The position numbers were made by a program, and so were the translations under genes. Under the pieces are notes generated by a model. The model did no database searches and was not told where the DNA came from. It saw only the letters and a program-made list of their open reading frames with translations. This document shows, piece after piece, positions 53,122 through 60,691 of a stretch of 64,000 bases of DNA (within the stretch, counting starts at the first letter, position 1; every line of letters begins with the position of its first letter). The stretch is from Solirubrobacter sp963792915 (GTDB taxonomy: Bacteria; Actinomycetota; Thermoleophilia; Solirubrobacterales; Solirubrobacteraceae). The stretch is taken from contig CAWBYD010000004.1 of NCBI GenBank assembly GCA_963792915.1, positions 124,001 to 188,000 on the forward strand, in the 5' to 3' direction.

Positions 53122-54110
53122 GTGACGGTGATCTTGCTCAGCCCGGCCGGCGCGTCCGGGTCCAGCCCGCGTGCGCGGGCGAGCGCCAGCGCGAGCTGCT
53201 GCGCGCGCACGACCGCGACGACGGGGGCGAGCGCCTCGGGCACGGCGGGCAGCGGGAGATCGCCGGCGGGCGCGACCGTGTAGACGTCGGCGCCGCGGCT
53301 GCGCAGGTCGCCGACCAGGTCCGTCATGTCGGCGTAGCCCGGGCCCGGCGCCAGCAGCGCCAGCACCGGGAAGCCGCGCTCGACCACGGCGATCGGCCCG
53401 TGGCGCAGATCGGCGGCCGAGAAGCCCTCGGCGGGCACCATCGTCGTCTCCTTGAGCTTCAGCGCGGTCTCGAGCGCCGCGCCGTAGAGCAGCCCGCGGC
53501 CGACCGTGATCAGCCGCGAGGCGTCGACGAGCTCGGCGGCGACGCGCTCGGCAGGCCCGAAGTCCGCGAGCACGGCGGCGACCGCCTCCGGCAGCCGCTC
53601 GAGATCCTCGCCGGTGAACGGGACCGGGCCGAGCGCGGCGGCGATGAGCGCCAACGCGGTCAGCGTCGCGGTCACGGTCTTGGTCGCCGGTACAGCCTGC
53701 TCGCTCCCGACGCCGAGCGCGAGCGTCGCGTGCGCGACGTGCGCGAGCGGACTGTCGCCGTCGTTGGTGATCGCCAGGCCCGTCGCGCCGCTGGCCTGCA
53801 TGCGCTCGAGCGTGGTCACGATCTCCGGCGTCTGCCCGGACTGGCTGACCGCCACCGCGAGATACCCCGTGTGATCGACATGCGCGCCGTAGAGCGTGTG
53901 CAGGCTGGGCGCGGCGAGGCCCGCCGGGCGGCCGCTGGCGAGCTCGATCAGGTAGCGGCCGTAGACGCCGGCGTGGTCGGAGGACCCGCGCGCGACGACG
54001 GTCGTCCCGGCCGCCGGGCGCTCGACGGCGATCTCCGCGCGGCGGGCGACCAGCGCCGCCAGCACGTCCGGCTGCTCGGCCATCTCGGCCTGCATGAAGG
54101 TGCCGCTCAT
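53118..54110 (-). CDS. SIS-domain aminosugar isomerase/deaminase (GlmS-isomerase-like)
   Basis: 330 residues with two SIS modules: MAEQPDVLAALVARRAE, VVARGSSDHAGVYGRYLIE, AVSQSGQTPEIVTTLE, GSEQAVPATKTVTATLTALA, then TVGRGLLYGAALETALKLKE and AEGFSAADLRHGPIAVVERG. This is the isomerase half of glucosamine-6-phosphate synthase without the glutaminase; such proteins act as GlcN-6-P deaminases in NagA operons (NagB-II type) or are sugar-phosphate isomerases. Coupled to nagA (ATGA), it would deaminate GlcN-6-P to Fru-6-P. Confidence 0.9.
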   Translation of the reverse strand: MSGTFMQAEMAEQPDVLAALVARRAEIAVERPAAGTTVVARGSSDHAGVYGRYLIELASGRPAGLAAPSLHTLYGAHVDHTGYLAVAVSQSGQTPEIVTTLERMQASGATGLAITNDGDSPLAHVAHATLALGVGSEQAVPATKTVTATLTALALIAAALGPVPFTGEDLERLPEAVAAVLADFGPAERVAAELVDASRLITVGRGLLYGAALETALKLKETTMVPAEGFSAADLRHGPIAVVERGFPVLALLAPGPGYADMTDLVGDLRSRGADVYTVAPAGDLPLPAVPEALAPVVAVVRAQQLALALARARGLDPDAPAGLSKITVT

Positions 54111-54156
54111 CACGCCAAGCTCTCCTGTCGTCGATCGCGTGACCCAGCCGGGCTCG

Positions 54157-54172
54157 ACTGGTCTAGACCAAA
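54157..54172 (-). promoter_or_regulatory. DasR-type operator (dre) upstream of the SIS-nagA operon
   Basis: ACTGGTCTAGACCAAA contains the perfect 12-bp palindrome TGGTCTAGACCA and matches the Streptomyces dre consensus ACTGGTCTAGACCACT at 14 of 16 positions. It directly follows TAGCTT (-10-like) on the minus strand, so bound repressor would block initiation. DasR is a GntR-family repressor released by GlcN-6-P. Confidence 0.85.
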
Positions 54173-54226
54173 AGCTACCGGCTGAGCGATCGGCCCGCGG
54201 CGGTGAGCGGCTGCCATGCTTGACAG

Positions 54227-55261
54227 GTGATCGATTGGAACCTCGCCGGGCAGGTCGCGCGCGGCATCGCGAACATCCAGCCCGGGGGGAACGGCGCGCC
54301 GTTCCGCGCGCTGGACGAGCCCGCCGCCGAGAGCGAGCGGCTGGTCTCGGAGTACACCGGACTCGTGGCGGCAAAGCCGATCCCGGTGCCGGAGGCCGTC
54401 GACCGCGCGGGTTGGATCGACGCCAACCTGCGCTCGCTGGAGCGCGTGCTCGAGCCGGCGGCCGAGCGGGTCGCGGGCGGCATCGCGCCGGTGCGCTTCC
54501 TCGTCGGCGCCGTGCTGGCGGTGGAGGCGGGCGCGATCTCCGGGTTCCTCGCCGGGCGCGTGCTGGGCCAGTACGAGTTCCCGGTGCTCGAGCCCGACAA
54601 GCCGGCGCGGATGCTCTACGTCGCGCCCAACCTCGGCTCGGCGTCGAGCTCGCTCGACGCGCCCGCGGACCAGCTGCTGCGCTGGGTCGCGCTGCACGAG
54701 ACGACGCACGCGCTGCAGTTCGGCGGCGTGCCGTGGCTGCGCGAGTACCTCGCAGGCATGGTGCACGAGTTGCTCGGCGCGCTGCAGATGGACCCGCGCA
54801 GCCTCATGCGCGTGCCCGACGTCAGCGACCTGCGCAAGCTGTTCGAGCGGGTGCGCCACGACGGCCTGGCGGTCGTCGCGATCGGCGAGGAGCGGCGCGA
54901 GGTGCTGGACCGCGTGCAGGCGTTCATGGCCGTGCTCGAGGGCTACGCCGAGCACGTGATGGACGCCGTCGGCCTGCAGGTGCTCGACGATCTCCCGTCG
55001 CTGCGCAGCGCGCTGCAGCGCCGCCGGCGCGACCGCTCGGGCCTGCTCAAGCTGCTCGAGCGCCTGATCGGCATGGAGCTCAAGCTGCGCCAGTACGAGC
55101 AGGGCAAGGCGTTCTGCGACGAGGTCGTGATCCGGGCGGGCATCACGGGTCTTAATCGCGTGTGGTCCGGGCCCGAGTACCTGCCCACGGTCGCCGAGCT
55201 CGACGACGCCGCGGGCTGGCTCAATCGCACCGAGCGTCAGGGTTTGCGCGAGTCCGCCTAG
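54227..55261 (+). CDS. Zinc-dependent metalloprotease, DUF2342 family
   Basis: 344 residues. The zinc site HETTHALQFGGVPWL lies at about 164-178 and a downstream Glu-rich helix (VLEGYAEHVMDAVG) supplies the third ligand. The family (annotated in actinobacteria as coenzyme F420 biosynthesis-associated or zinc-dependent metalloprotease) is common near tilS/hpt and has no firm substrate. No signal peptide. GTG 54227 starts IDWNLAGQVARGIAN, the usual N-terminus. Divergent from the SIS gene. Confidence 0.88.
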   Translation: MIDWNLAGQVARGIANIQPGGNGAPFRALDEPAAESERLVSEYTGLVAAKPIPVPEAVDRAGWIDANLRSLERVLEPAAERVAGGIAPVRFLVGAVLAVEAGAISGFLAGRVLGQYEFPVLEPDKPARMLYVAPNLGSASSSLDAPADQLLRWVALHETTHALQFGGVPWLREYLAGMVHELLGALQMDPRSLMRVPDVSDLRKLFERVRHDGLAVVAIGEERREVLDRVQAFMAVLEGYAEHVMDAVGLQVLDDLPSLRSALQRRRRDRSGLLKLLERLIGMELKLRQYEQGKAFCDEVVIRAGITGLNRVWSGPEYLPTVAELDDAAGWLNRTERQGLRESA

Positions 55262-55262
55262 T

Positions 55263-55278
55263 GCGAACGTACGTTCGC
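55263..55278. promoter_or_regulatory. LexA-type SOS box
   Basis: GCGAACGTACGTTCGC is a perfect 16-bp palindrome and fits the Gram-positive LexA consensus CGAAC-RNRY-GTTCG at every position. It lies immediately after the metalloprotease stop and 178 bp before the gene at 55456. Confidence 0.7.
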
Positions 55279-55384
55279 TCCTGTCACAAACTCTACGGAT
55301 CTTTACGGCCTGATTACGTGCTCTAGCGCGATTCGTGATACAAACTGGGGCAGCCCGCTGTAACCCGTCCAGGACTTCGGTTTA

Positions 55385-55398
55385 CGTACATATGTTCG
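55385..55398 (+). promoter_or_regulatory. Second LexA-like box overlapping a -10 element
   Basis: CGTACATATGTTCG matches the LexA consensus except one base. It overlaps TATGTT, a possible -10 for the gene at 55456. Two further CGAAC half-sites follow at 55406-55410 and 55415-55419. Confidence 0.5.
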
Positions 55399-55455
55399 CT
55401 GGGTACGAACGAGGCGAACAGACGACTGACTGAGACCCGAGGCAGGAGCGATCCC

Positions 55456-56094
55456 ATGGCTGATCCCACCCCCACCACACCCAGCACCCCCACACCCCCG
55501 GCGACGCCCGCACCCGCCGCCAAGCCGGCGGCCAAGGCGCCGTCGCGCAAGCGTAAGCCGGCCGTGCGCAAGTCCCCGCCGCGCCGCAGCCCGTCGGTGA
55601 GCGCGCCGTCGCGCGCGACCGGCCGCCGCCTGCGGACGACCGCGGAGAACAAGACGCGTGACGCAGCGAAGGCCAACGCCACGGCTGCGCGCGTGACCGC
55701 CGACCAGGCGCTCTCGCTGGCCGAGCGTGCGGCGCTCTCCTACGTCGGCTTGACGCTCGAGGCGCGTGACCGCGTGATCGAGGCCGCCAACAGCGTCGCG
55801 ACCACGTTCGGCTCGCGCGAGGCCGCCGAGCGTGAGTTCAAGAAGCTGCAGGCCCGCTACGAGCGCCGCGGCGCCACCGCGCGCAACCAGCTCGAGCGCG
55901 ACGTCAAGAAGGCCCGCATGCGCCTGGAGCGCGTGGCGCGCCGCAACCGCGAGGCCGTCGAGGAGCGCACCAACCACATGACCGAGCGCTTCACGGGCGT
56001 CACCGAGCGCGTCGAGGAAGTCGTCCACAACGGCGTCGCCGCCGCCGAGCGCGTGGGCACGATCGCCAAGGAGCGCGTGACCGCGCTGGCATAG
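55456..56094 (+). CDS. Basic, Pro/Ala/Lys-rich helical protein (histone H1/phasin-like)
   Basis: 212 residues. The N-terminal 60 residues are low-complexity Pro/Thr/Ala then Lys/Arg (KAPSRKRKPAVRKSPPRRSP), like histone H1-type tails. Residues about 65-210 are continuous amphipathic helix (AERAALSYVGLTLEARDRVI, FGSREAAEREFKKLQARYER, RVEEVVHNGVAAAERVGTIA), like phasins or apolipoprotein-type proteins. Strongly basic overall, so DNA binding is plausible. Two LexA-type boxes upstream suggest induction by DNA damage. No PHA genes are nearby, so a granule role is less supported. Start ATG 55456 behind GGCAGGAG. Confidence 0.8.
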   Translation: MADPTPTTPSTPTPPATPAPAAKPAAKAPSRKRKPAVRKSPPRRSPSVSAPSRATGRRLRTTAENKTRDAAKANATAARVTADQALSLAERAALSYVGLTLEARDRVIEAANSVATTFGSREAAEREFKKLQARYERRGATARNQLERDVKKARMRLERVARRNREAVEERTNHMTERFTGVTERVEEVVHNGVAAAERVGTIAKERVTALA

Positions 56095-56221
56095 CCGCAA
56101 TTTCCCCCGCAGTGCCTCGAGGAGCGGCACCGGCGGGTTGACCTCCCGGCCTCATATCTCGCCGGAAGGACTCGCCGGCCCTCATACCTGGCCGGCGGGT
56201 GCAGCACCCTCTCCTCCCTCA

Positions 56222-56258
56222 ACCGTCGCCGTGCCTCCGGGCACGGCGACGGTCTTTG
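56222..56258 (+). terminator. Strong intrinsic terminator
   Basis: ACCGTCGCCGTGCC (56222-56235) pairs perfectly with GGCACGGCGACGGT (56240-56253) around TCCG, followed by CTTTG. It is 128 bp after the basic helical protein gene and just before a repeat array. Confidence 0.85.
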
Positions 56259-56259
56259 T

Positions 56260-56440
56260 CGCGTCGCCCAGGGGGCGACGCCTGGGTGAGTTCCGCGGGG
56301 CGCCGCCGAGCGGCCGAAGCCGCGGGCGAACTCACGGTCGCGTCGCCCAGGGGGCGACGCCTGGGTGAGTTCCGCGGGGCGCCGCCGAGCGGCCGAGCCG
56401 CGGGCGAACTCACGGTCGCGTCGCCCAGAGGGCGATCGCG
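56260..56440 (+). repeat. Dispersed palindromic repeat, family 1 (two and a partial unit)
   Basis: Units start at GTCGCCCAGGGGGCGAC and contain GGTGAGTTCCGCGGGGCG and CGCGGGCGAACTCACGGTCG; spacing is 79 and 76 bp. Each unit has a small hairpin (CGCCC/GGGCG) and a longer inverted repeat (GTGAGTTC/GAACTCAC). The rest of the intergenic stretch up to 56625 shows only a possible TATAGC -10 and the ribosome site of the next gene. Confidence 0.85.
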
Positions 56441-56625
56441 CACATGCGGGGTCTTCCCGGACCGGAATACGGGTTTCCCCCTATAGCCGCGTGCTCATCT
56501 TCCGATCATGATTCCCGCTGCGACATGGACGAAGGGCCCACCGGCACGGCGATCGCAGGACTGGTGTGCGCGTGGCCAGACCCCCTCGAACACGCCCGGG
56601 ACGGCGTGCCGGTGGAGCCCGCTTC

Positions 56626-57627
56626 ATGCCGCCGCCCGCCACACTCTCCGCTGTGAGCCACCCCACTTCCCATAACGGGGTGCGGCCGGCGCTGTTCTGG
56701 CGCGTCGCGGCCGGCAACGCGGCCGTGCTGGCCGCGGCGTGCACGATCACGGCGCTGATCTTCTCCCCGCGCGCGTCCAACGTCGCCCTGCGGGAGCTGT
56801 CGATCTTCGCCGGCGGACTCGCGCTGATGCTGGCCCTGAACCTGCTGCTGCTGCGCCGCGCGCTCGCCCCCCTGCGCCAGCTCACGGCGTTCGCGCGGCG
56901 GATCAACCCGCTCGAGCCCGGGCGGCGGCTGACCGTGTCCGGCGGCAAGTCCGAGGCGGCCGAGCTGGCTGACGCGTTCAACGAGATGCTCGACCGGCTC
57001 GAGGCCGAGCGCCGCGAGAGCGTCGGCCGCGCGCTGCAGGCACAGGAGGGCGAGCGGCTGCGCGTCGCCCAGGAGCTGCATGACGGCGTCGGCCAGACGC
57101 TGACGGGCGTGGTGCTGCAGCTCGGCCGCGTCGCCCGCGACGTGCCGGCGGGCGCCCGCGACGGCGTCTTGGAGGCCCAGGAGACCGCGCGCGGCACGCT
57201 CGAGGAGGTGCGGCGGATCGCGCGCCGGCTGCGCCCGGAGGCGCTCGACGATCTCGGGCTCCCGAGCGCGCTGCGCGTGCTCGGCGAGCGGGTCGCCGAG
57301 CATTCGGGCCTGCTCGTGGACGTGTACGTGCAGCCCGGGCTGCCGGACCTCGCGCCCGACGGCGAGCTGGTGGTCTACCGCGTCGCCCAGGAGGCGCTGA
57401 CCAACGTCGCGCGGCACGCGCGCGCGGCGCGGGCGAGCGTGCGGCTCGAGCGGGCCAACGGCGTCACGCGACTGGAGGTCTGCGACGACGGCCGCGGCTT
57501 CCGCGACGACGCCATGGAGGGCGGCGGGGTGCTCGGCATGCGCGAGCGCGCCGTGCTGGTCGGCGGGCAGCTGCGGCTCGGCCGCAGCCCGTCGGGCGGC
57601 GCGAGCGTCACGCTGGAGCTGTCATGA
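56626..57627 (+). CDS. Two-component sensor histidine kinase, NarL/HisKA_3 type
   Basis: 333 residues. Two membrane helices (about 28-46 and 58-77) with a very short outside loop, a HAMP-like linker (about 78-130), dimerisation box ERLRVAQELHDGVGQTL with phosphoacceptor His152, and a GHKL ATPase domain (EALTNVARHARA, CDDGRGF, GVLGMRERA). The tiny sensor loop suggests it reads the membrane or a partner. ATG 56626 is behind GGTGGAG. It overlaps the response regulator by ATGA. Confidence 0.93.
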   Translation: MPPPATLSAVSHPTSHNGVRPALFWRVAAGNAAVLAAACTITALIFSPRASNVALRELSIFAGGLALMLALNLLLLRRALAPLRQLTAFARRINPLEPGRRLTVSGGKSEAAELADAFNEMLDRLEAERRESVGRALQAQEGERLRVAQELHDGVGQTLTGVVLQLGRVARDVPAGARDGVLEAQETARGTLEEVRRIARRLRPEALDDLGLPSALRVLGERVAEHSGLLVDVYVQPGLPDLAPDGELVVYRVAQEALTNVARHARAARASVRLERANGVTRLEVCDDGRGFRDDAMEGGGVLGMRERAVLVGGQLRLGRSPSGGASVTLELS

Positions 57628-58271
57628 AGACGCGGATCCTGCTCGCCGACGACCATGCCGTGGTCCGCCGCGGCCTACGGCTGGTGCTGGAGGGCGAGCC
57701 GGACCTGACCGTCGTCGCCGAGGCGGGCGACGGCGCGGAGGCCGTGGCGGCGGGCATGAACCCGGACGTCGATCTCGCGGTGCTCGACGTCTCGATGCCG
57801 CGCATGACCGGCCTGCAGGCCGCGCGCGAGCTGACCGCCCGCCGCTCGGACCTGCGCGTGCTGATCCTCTCGATGCACGACAACGAGCAGTACCTCTTCG
57901 AGGCGCTGCGCGCGGGCGCGTCGGGCTACGTGCTCAAGAGCGTCGCCGACCGCGACCTCGTCGAGGCGTGCCGCGCGACCATGCGCGGCGAGCCGTTCCT
58001 GTATCCCGGTGCCGTCCGCGCGCTCATGCGGGACTTCGTGGAGCGCGCGCGGCGCGGAGAGACGCCGCCGGACGACCCGCTGACCCCGCGCGAGACCGAG
58101 ATCGTGAAGCTGATCGCCGAGGCGCGCACGACGCGCGAGATCGCGGCCGACCTCGTACTCTCGGAGAAGACGGTCGAACGGCACCGCACCAACATCCTCG
58201 CCAAGCTCGGGATGCGCGACCGCGTCGAGCTCGTGCGCTACGCGATCCGGCGCGGGCTGGTCGAACCCTAA
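57624..58271 (+). CDS. NarL/FixJ-family response regulator
   Basis: 215 residues. Receiver domain with ILLADDHAVVRRGL and phosphoacceptor Asp55 in LAVLDVSMPRMTG, Lys in YVLKSVADRD; C-terminal LuxR helix-turn-helix LTPRETEIVKLIAEARTTRE with LSEKTVERHRTNILAKLGMR. It is coupled to the histidine kinase gene and is its cognate partner. Target genes unknown; the orphan-like regulator at 58343 follows in the same direction. Confidence 0.95.
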   Translation: MKTRILLADDHAVVRRGLRLVLEGEPDLTVVAEAGDGAEAVAAGMNPDVDLAVLDVSMPRMTGLQAARELTARRSDLRVLILSMHDNEQYLFEALRAGASGYVLKSVADRDLVEACRATMRGEPFLYPGAVRALMRDFVERARRGETPPDDPLTPRETEIVKLIAEARTTREIAADLVLSEKTVERHRTNILAKLGMRDRVELVRYAIRRGLVEP

Positions 58272-58342
58272 GGGGTGTTCGCCCTGATCTTTGGGGGGAG
58301 CCCCGGATTGTCAGGGGCGATGGCCACCGGCATGCTCGACGG

Positions 58343-58918
58343 ATGGACATCGTGATCGTCGACGACCACCCTGCCGTCCGCGCCGGTCTGCGAGGCCTGC
58401 TCGACGACGAGCCCGAGCTGCGCGTGGTGGCCAGCGCCGGCATCGCGCGCGACGGGTTCGAGGCGATCAGCGACCTGCAACCGGATATCGCGCTGGTCGA
58501 CCTGCACCTGCCCGACGACGACGGGCTCTCCCTGTGCCTGCGCACGCGGGCGCTGTCCGTGCCTCCCCGGGTCGTGCTCTACTCGGCGTTCGCCGGCCCC
58601 GGGCTCGCCGTGCGCGCGGTGATCGCGGGCGCCGACGCGATGGTGCCCAAGGCCGCGGCGCCGCGCTCGCTGGTCGCGCTGCTGCGCCGGGTGGGCGCCG
58701 GCGGCGTCCGGCCTGCGCTGGACCCCCAGGCGCTGCGCGCGGCCGGCGAGCGCCTCGAGCCCGGCGATCTGCCGATTCTCGGCATGTTGTCGCACGGCGT
58801 CGATGCGGACGAGGTGGCGAGCACGCTCGGGATCGAGCCGGAGTGGCTCACGGCCCGGCGCTGGGCGATGCTGACGCGGCTGGATCCCTCGCCGCGCCGC
58901 CGCCTCGCCGCCGCATAG
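58343..58918 (+). CDS. Response regulator with atypical output region
   Basis: 191 residues. Receiver DIVIVDDHPAVRAGLRGLLD with Asp53 in IALVDLHLPDDDG; PRVVLYSAFAGPGLAVRAVI and MVPKAAAPRS complete the fold. The C-terminal 60 residues (LPILGMLSHGVDADEVASTL followed by IEPEWLTARRWAMLTRL) keep the spacing of a LuxR helix-turn-helix but lack its conserved LTxRE and recognition-helix residues. It may be a protein-interaction output or a diverged DNA-binding domain. It lies 71 bp after the first regulator and may be driven by the same kinase. Confidence 0.85.
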   Translation: MDIVIVDDHPAVRAGLRGLLDDEPELRVVASAGIARDGFEAISDLQPDIALVDLHLPDDDGLSLCLRTRALSVPPRVVLYSAFAGPGLAVRAVIAGADAMVPKAAAPRSLVALLRRVGAGGVRPALDPQALRAAGERLEPGDLPILGMLSHGVDADEVASTLGIEPEWLTARRWAMLTRLDPSPRRRLAAA

Positions 58919-58941
58919 CTCGCAACTGCGACAATGCAGGC

Positions 58942-60087
58942 ATGCCCACGAGAGAGCAGATCCTCGAGGCGCTGAAGGTCGTCATCGACCCCGAGCTCCA
59001 TCGTTCCATCGTGGAGCTCGGAATGGTCCGTGCCATCGATATCTCAGAGCTTGGTGCCGTGAACGTCACGGTCTCGCTGACGACCCCCGGCTGCCCGATC
59101 AAAGGCCATTTCCAGACGAACGTCGACAAGGCGGTCCGGGGTGTTCCCGGCGTCACCGCCGTCGGCGTCGGCTTCGACGTCCTGTCCGACACCGAGAAGG
59201 CCGGCCTGCAGAAGACGCTCGGCCGCCCCGGCGGCCTGCCCGAGGGCGCGCTGGCGGCCGTCGCCAACGTCGTCTGCATCGGTTCCGGCAAGGGCGGCGT
59301 CGGCAAGTCCACGCTGACCGTCAACCTCGCGGCGGCGCTGCAGGCCGAGGGCAAGAAGGTCGGCGTGCTGGACGCGGACGTGTGGGGCTACTCGATCCCG
59401 CGCATGCTCGGGCTCGGCGGCCAGCGCCCCAAGGTCTCGGGCGAACGCAAGATCGTGCCGCTGGAGAGCCACGGCCTGAAGGTGATCTCGATCGGCTTCT
59501 TCCTCAAGGAGGACGAGGCGGTCGTGTGGCGCGGCCCGATGCTCCACAAGGCGCTCACGCAGTTCCTCGAGGACGTCGCGTGGGGCGAGCTCGACTACCT
59601 GCTGATCGATCTCCCGCCCGGCACCGGAGACGTCTCGATGACGCTCGCCCAGCTGCTGCCGCAGGCGCAGTTCATGATCGTCACCACGCCTCAGGACGCC
59701 GCGCAGAAGGTGGCGCGCCGCTCCGCGCAGATGGCCGACAAGGTCAACCTCGAGATCTGCGGCGTGATCGAGAACATGTCCGGCTTCACGGCGCCGGACG
59801 GACAGCGCTACCCGATCTTCGGCGAGGGCGGCGGCCAGCGGCTCGCGGATGAGCTCGAGGTGCCGCTGGTCGGCCAGGTGCCGCTGACGATGCCGCTGCG
59901 CGCCCACAGCGACGCGGGGCAGCCGCTCGTCGAGGTCGACCCGGACGACCCGGCCTCGCAGGCGATCCGCCACGCGGCGCGCGGGCTGATCGCGATGACG
60001 CCGGCCGCGCCGATCGCGCTCCCGGTGCTCGACGTCGTGCAGGCGGGTCCGCCGCAGCCCGTCGGCATGTCGCTCCCGATGGCCTGA
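58942..60087 (+). CDS. Mrp/ApbC-type iron-sulfur cluster carrier ATPase
   Basis: 381 residues. N-terminal MIP18/DUF59 domain (EALKVVIDPELHRSIVELGM, VSLTTPGCPIKGHFQ) and a deviant Walker A ATPase CIGSGKGGVGKSTLTVNLAA, followed by GVLDADVWGYSIPRMLG, LIDLPPGTGDVSMTLAQ and GVIENMSGF. It loads Fe-S clusters on apo-proteins. The usual C-terminal CxxC is not evident. GACAAT 6 nt before ATG 58942 suggests a leaderless mRNA. It faces a ferredoxin gene across a shared terminator. Confidence 0.92.
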   Translation: MPTREQILEALKVVIDPELHRSIVELGMVRAIDISELGAVNVTVSLTTPGCPIKGHFQTNVDKAVRGVPGVTAVGVGFDVLSDTEKAGLQKTLGRPGGLPEGALAAVANVVCIGSGKGGVGKSTLTVNLAAALQAEGKKVGVLDADVWGYSIPRMLGLGGQRPKVSGERKIVPLESHGLKVISIGFFLKEDEAVVWRGPMLHKALTQFLEDVAWGELDYLLIDLPPGTGDVSMTLAQLLPQAQFMIVTTPQDAAQKVARRSAQMADKVNLEICGVIENMSGFTAPDGQRYPIFGEGGGQRLADELEVPLVGQVPLTMPLRAHSDAGQPLVEVDPDDPASQAIRHAARGLIAMTPAAPIALPVLDVVQAGPPQPVGMSLPMA

Positions 60088-60095
60088 TGATCGTG

Positions 60096-60127
60096 GGCGT
60101 CAGGGGCGCTCCCGCGCCCCTGACGCC
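60096..60127. terminator. Perfect bidirectional terminator hairpin
   Basis: GGCGTCAGGGGCGC (60096-60109) pairs perfectly with GCGCCCCTGACGCC (60114-60127) around TCCC. It lies exactly between the convergent Mrp and ferredoxin genes, touching the ferredoxin stop. Confidence 0.85.
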
Positions 60128-60391
60128 TCACTTGCCGGCGTAGTACGCCGCGTTGCGCTCCGCGTAGCTCGCCCACTCGTCGGGCAGCTGGTCCTCGGCG
60201 AAGCAGGCGTCCACGGGGCACGCCTCGACGCAGGCGTCGCAGTCGATGCACTCCTCGGGATCGATGAAGAGCATCTCGACCTTGTCGTAGTCGGGCTCGT
60301 CGGGCGTCGGGTGGATGCAGTCGACGGGGCAGACTTCGACGCAGGAGTTGTCCTTGGTTCCGATGCAGGGCTCGGCGATGACGTAAGCCAT
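60128..60391 (-). CDS. fdxA: 7Fe ferredoxin (3Fe-4S/4Fe-4S)
   Basis: An 87-residue ferredoxin. First cluster: CIGTKDNSCVEVCPVDCI (C-x7-C-x3-CP spacing, as for a 3Fe-4S site). Second cluster: CIDCDACVEACPVDAC (CxxCxxCxxxCP, 4Fe-4S). The start AYVIAEPCIG and tail PDEWASYAERNAAYYAGK match actinobacterial FdxA electron carriers, although the usual long tail is shortened. It is a soluble low-potential electron donor. Confidence 0.95.
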   Translation of the reverse strand: MAYVIAEPCIGTKDNSCVEVCPVDCIHPTPDEPDYDKVEMLFIDPEECIDCDACVEACPVDACFAEDQLPDEWASYAERNAAYYAGK

Positions 60392-60411
60392 GCGGCGAAT
60401 CCTGACACAGT

Positions 60412-60671
60412 CGCGTCGCCCAGAGGGCGACGCTTCGGTGAGTTCCGCGGGCCGCGCCGCAGCCGCGAAGCCGCGGGCGAACTCACATGGCCGCGTCGCC
60501 CAGAGGGCGACGCTTCGGTGAGTTCCGCGGGCCGCGCCGCAGCCGCGAAGCCGCGGGCGAACTCACATGGCCGCGTCGCCCAGAGGGCGACGCTTCGGCG
60601 AGTTCCGCGGGCCGCGCCGCAGCCGCGAAGCCGCGGGCGAACTCACATGGCCGCGTCGCCCAGAGGTGGAC
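60412..60671 (+). repeat. Tandem 80-bp array of family 1 palindromic repeats
   Basis: Three full units with CCCAGAGGGCGACG at 60419, 60499 and 60579 (period exactly 80 bp) and a truncated fourth at 60659. Unit content: GTCGCCCAGAGGGCGACGC, GGTGAGTTCCGCGGG, AGCCGCGAAGCCGCGGGCGA, ACTCACATGGCC. The units are almost identical, so recent amplification. It occupies the 300-bp gap between the ferredoxin and SDR genes; no protein-coding gene is supported there. Confidence 0.92.
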
Positions 60672-60691
60672 TCACATAGCCTTCGATCTGC

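Noticed and set aside
60412..60671. CRISPR array
   Set aside because: Units are 80 bp, contiguous and wholly repeated with no unique spacers, and there are no cas genes.
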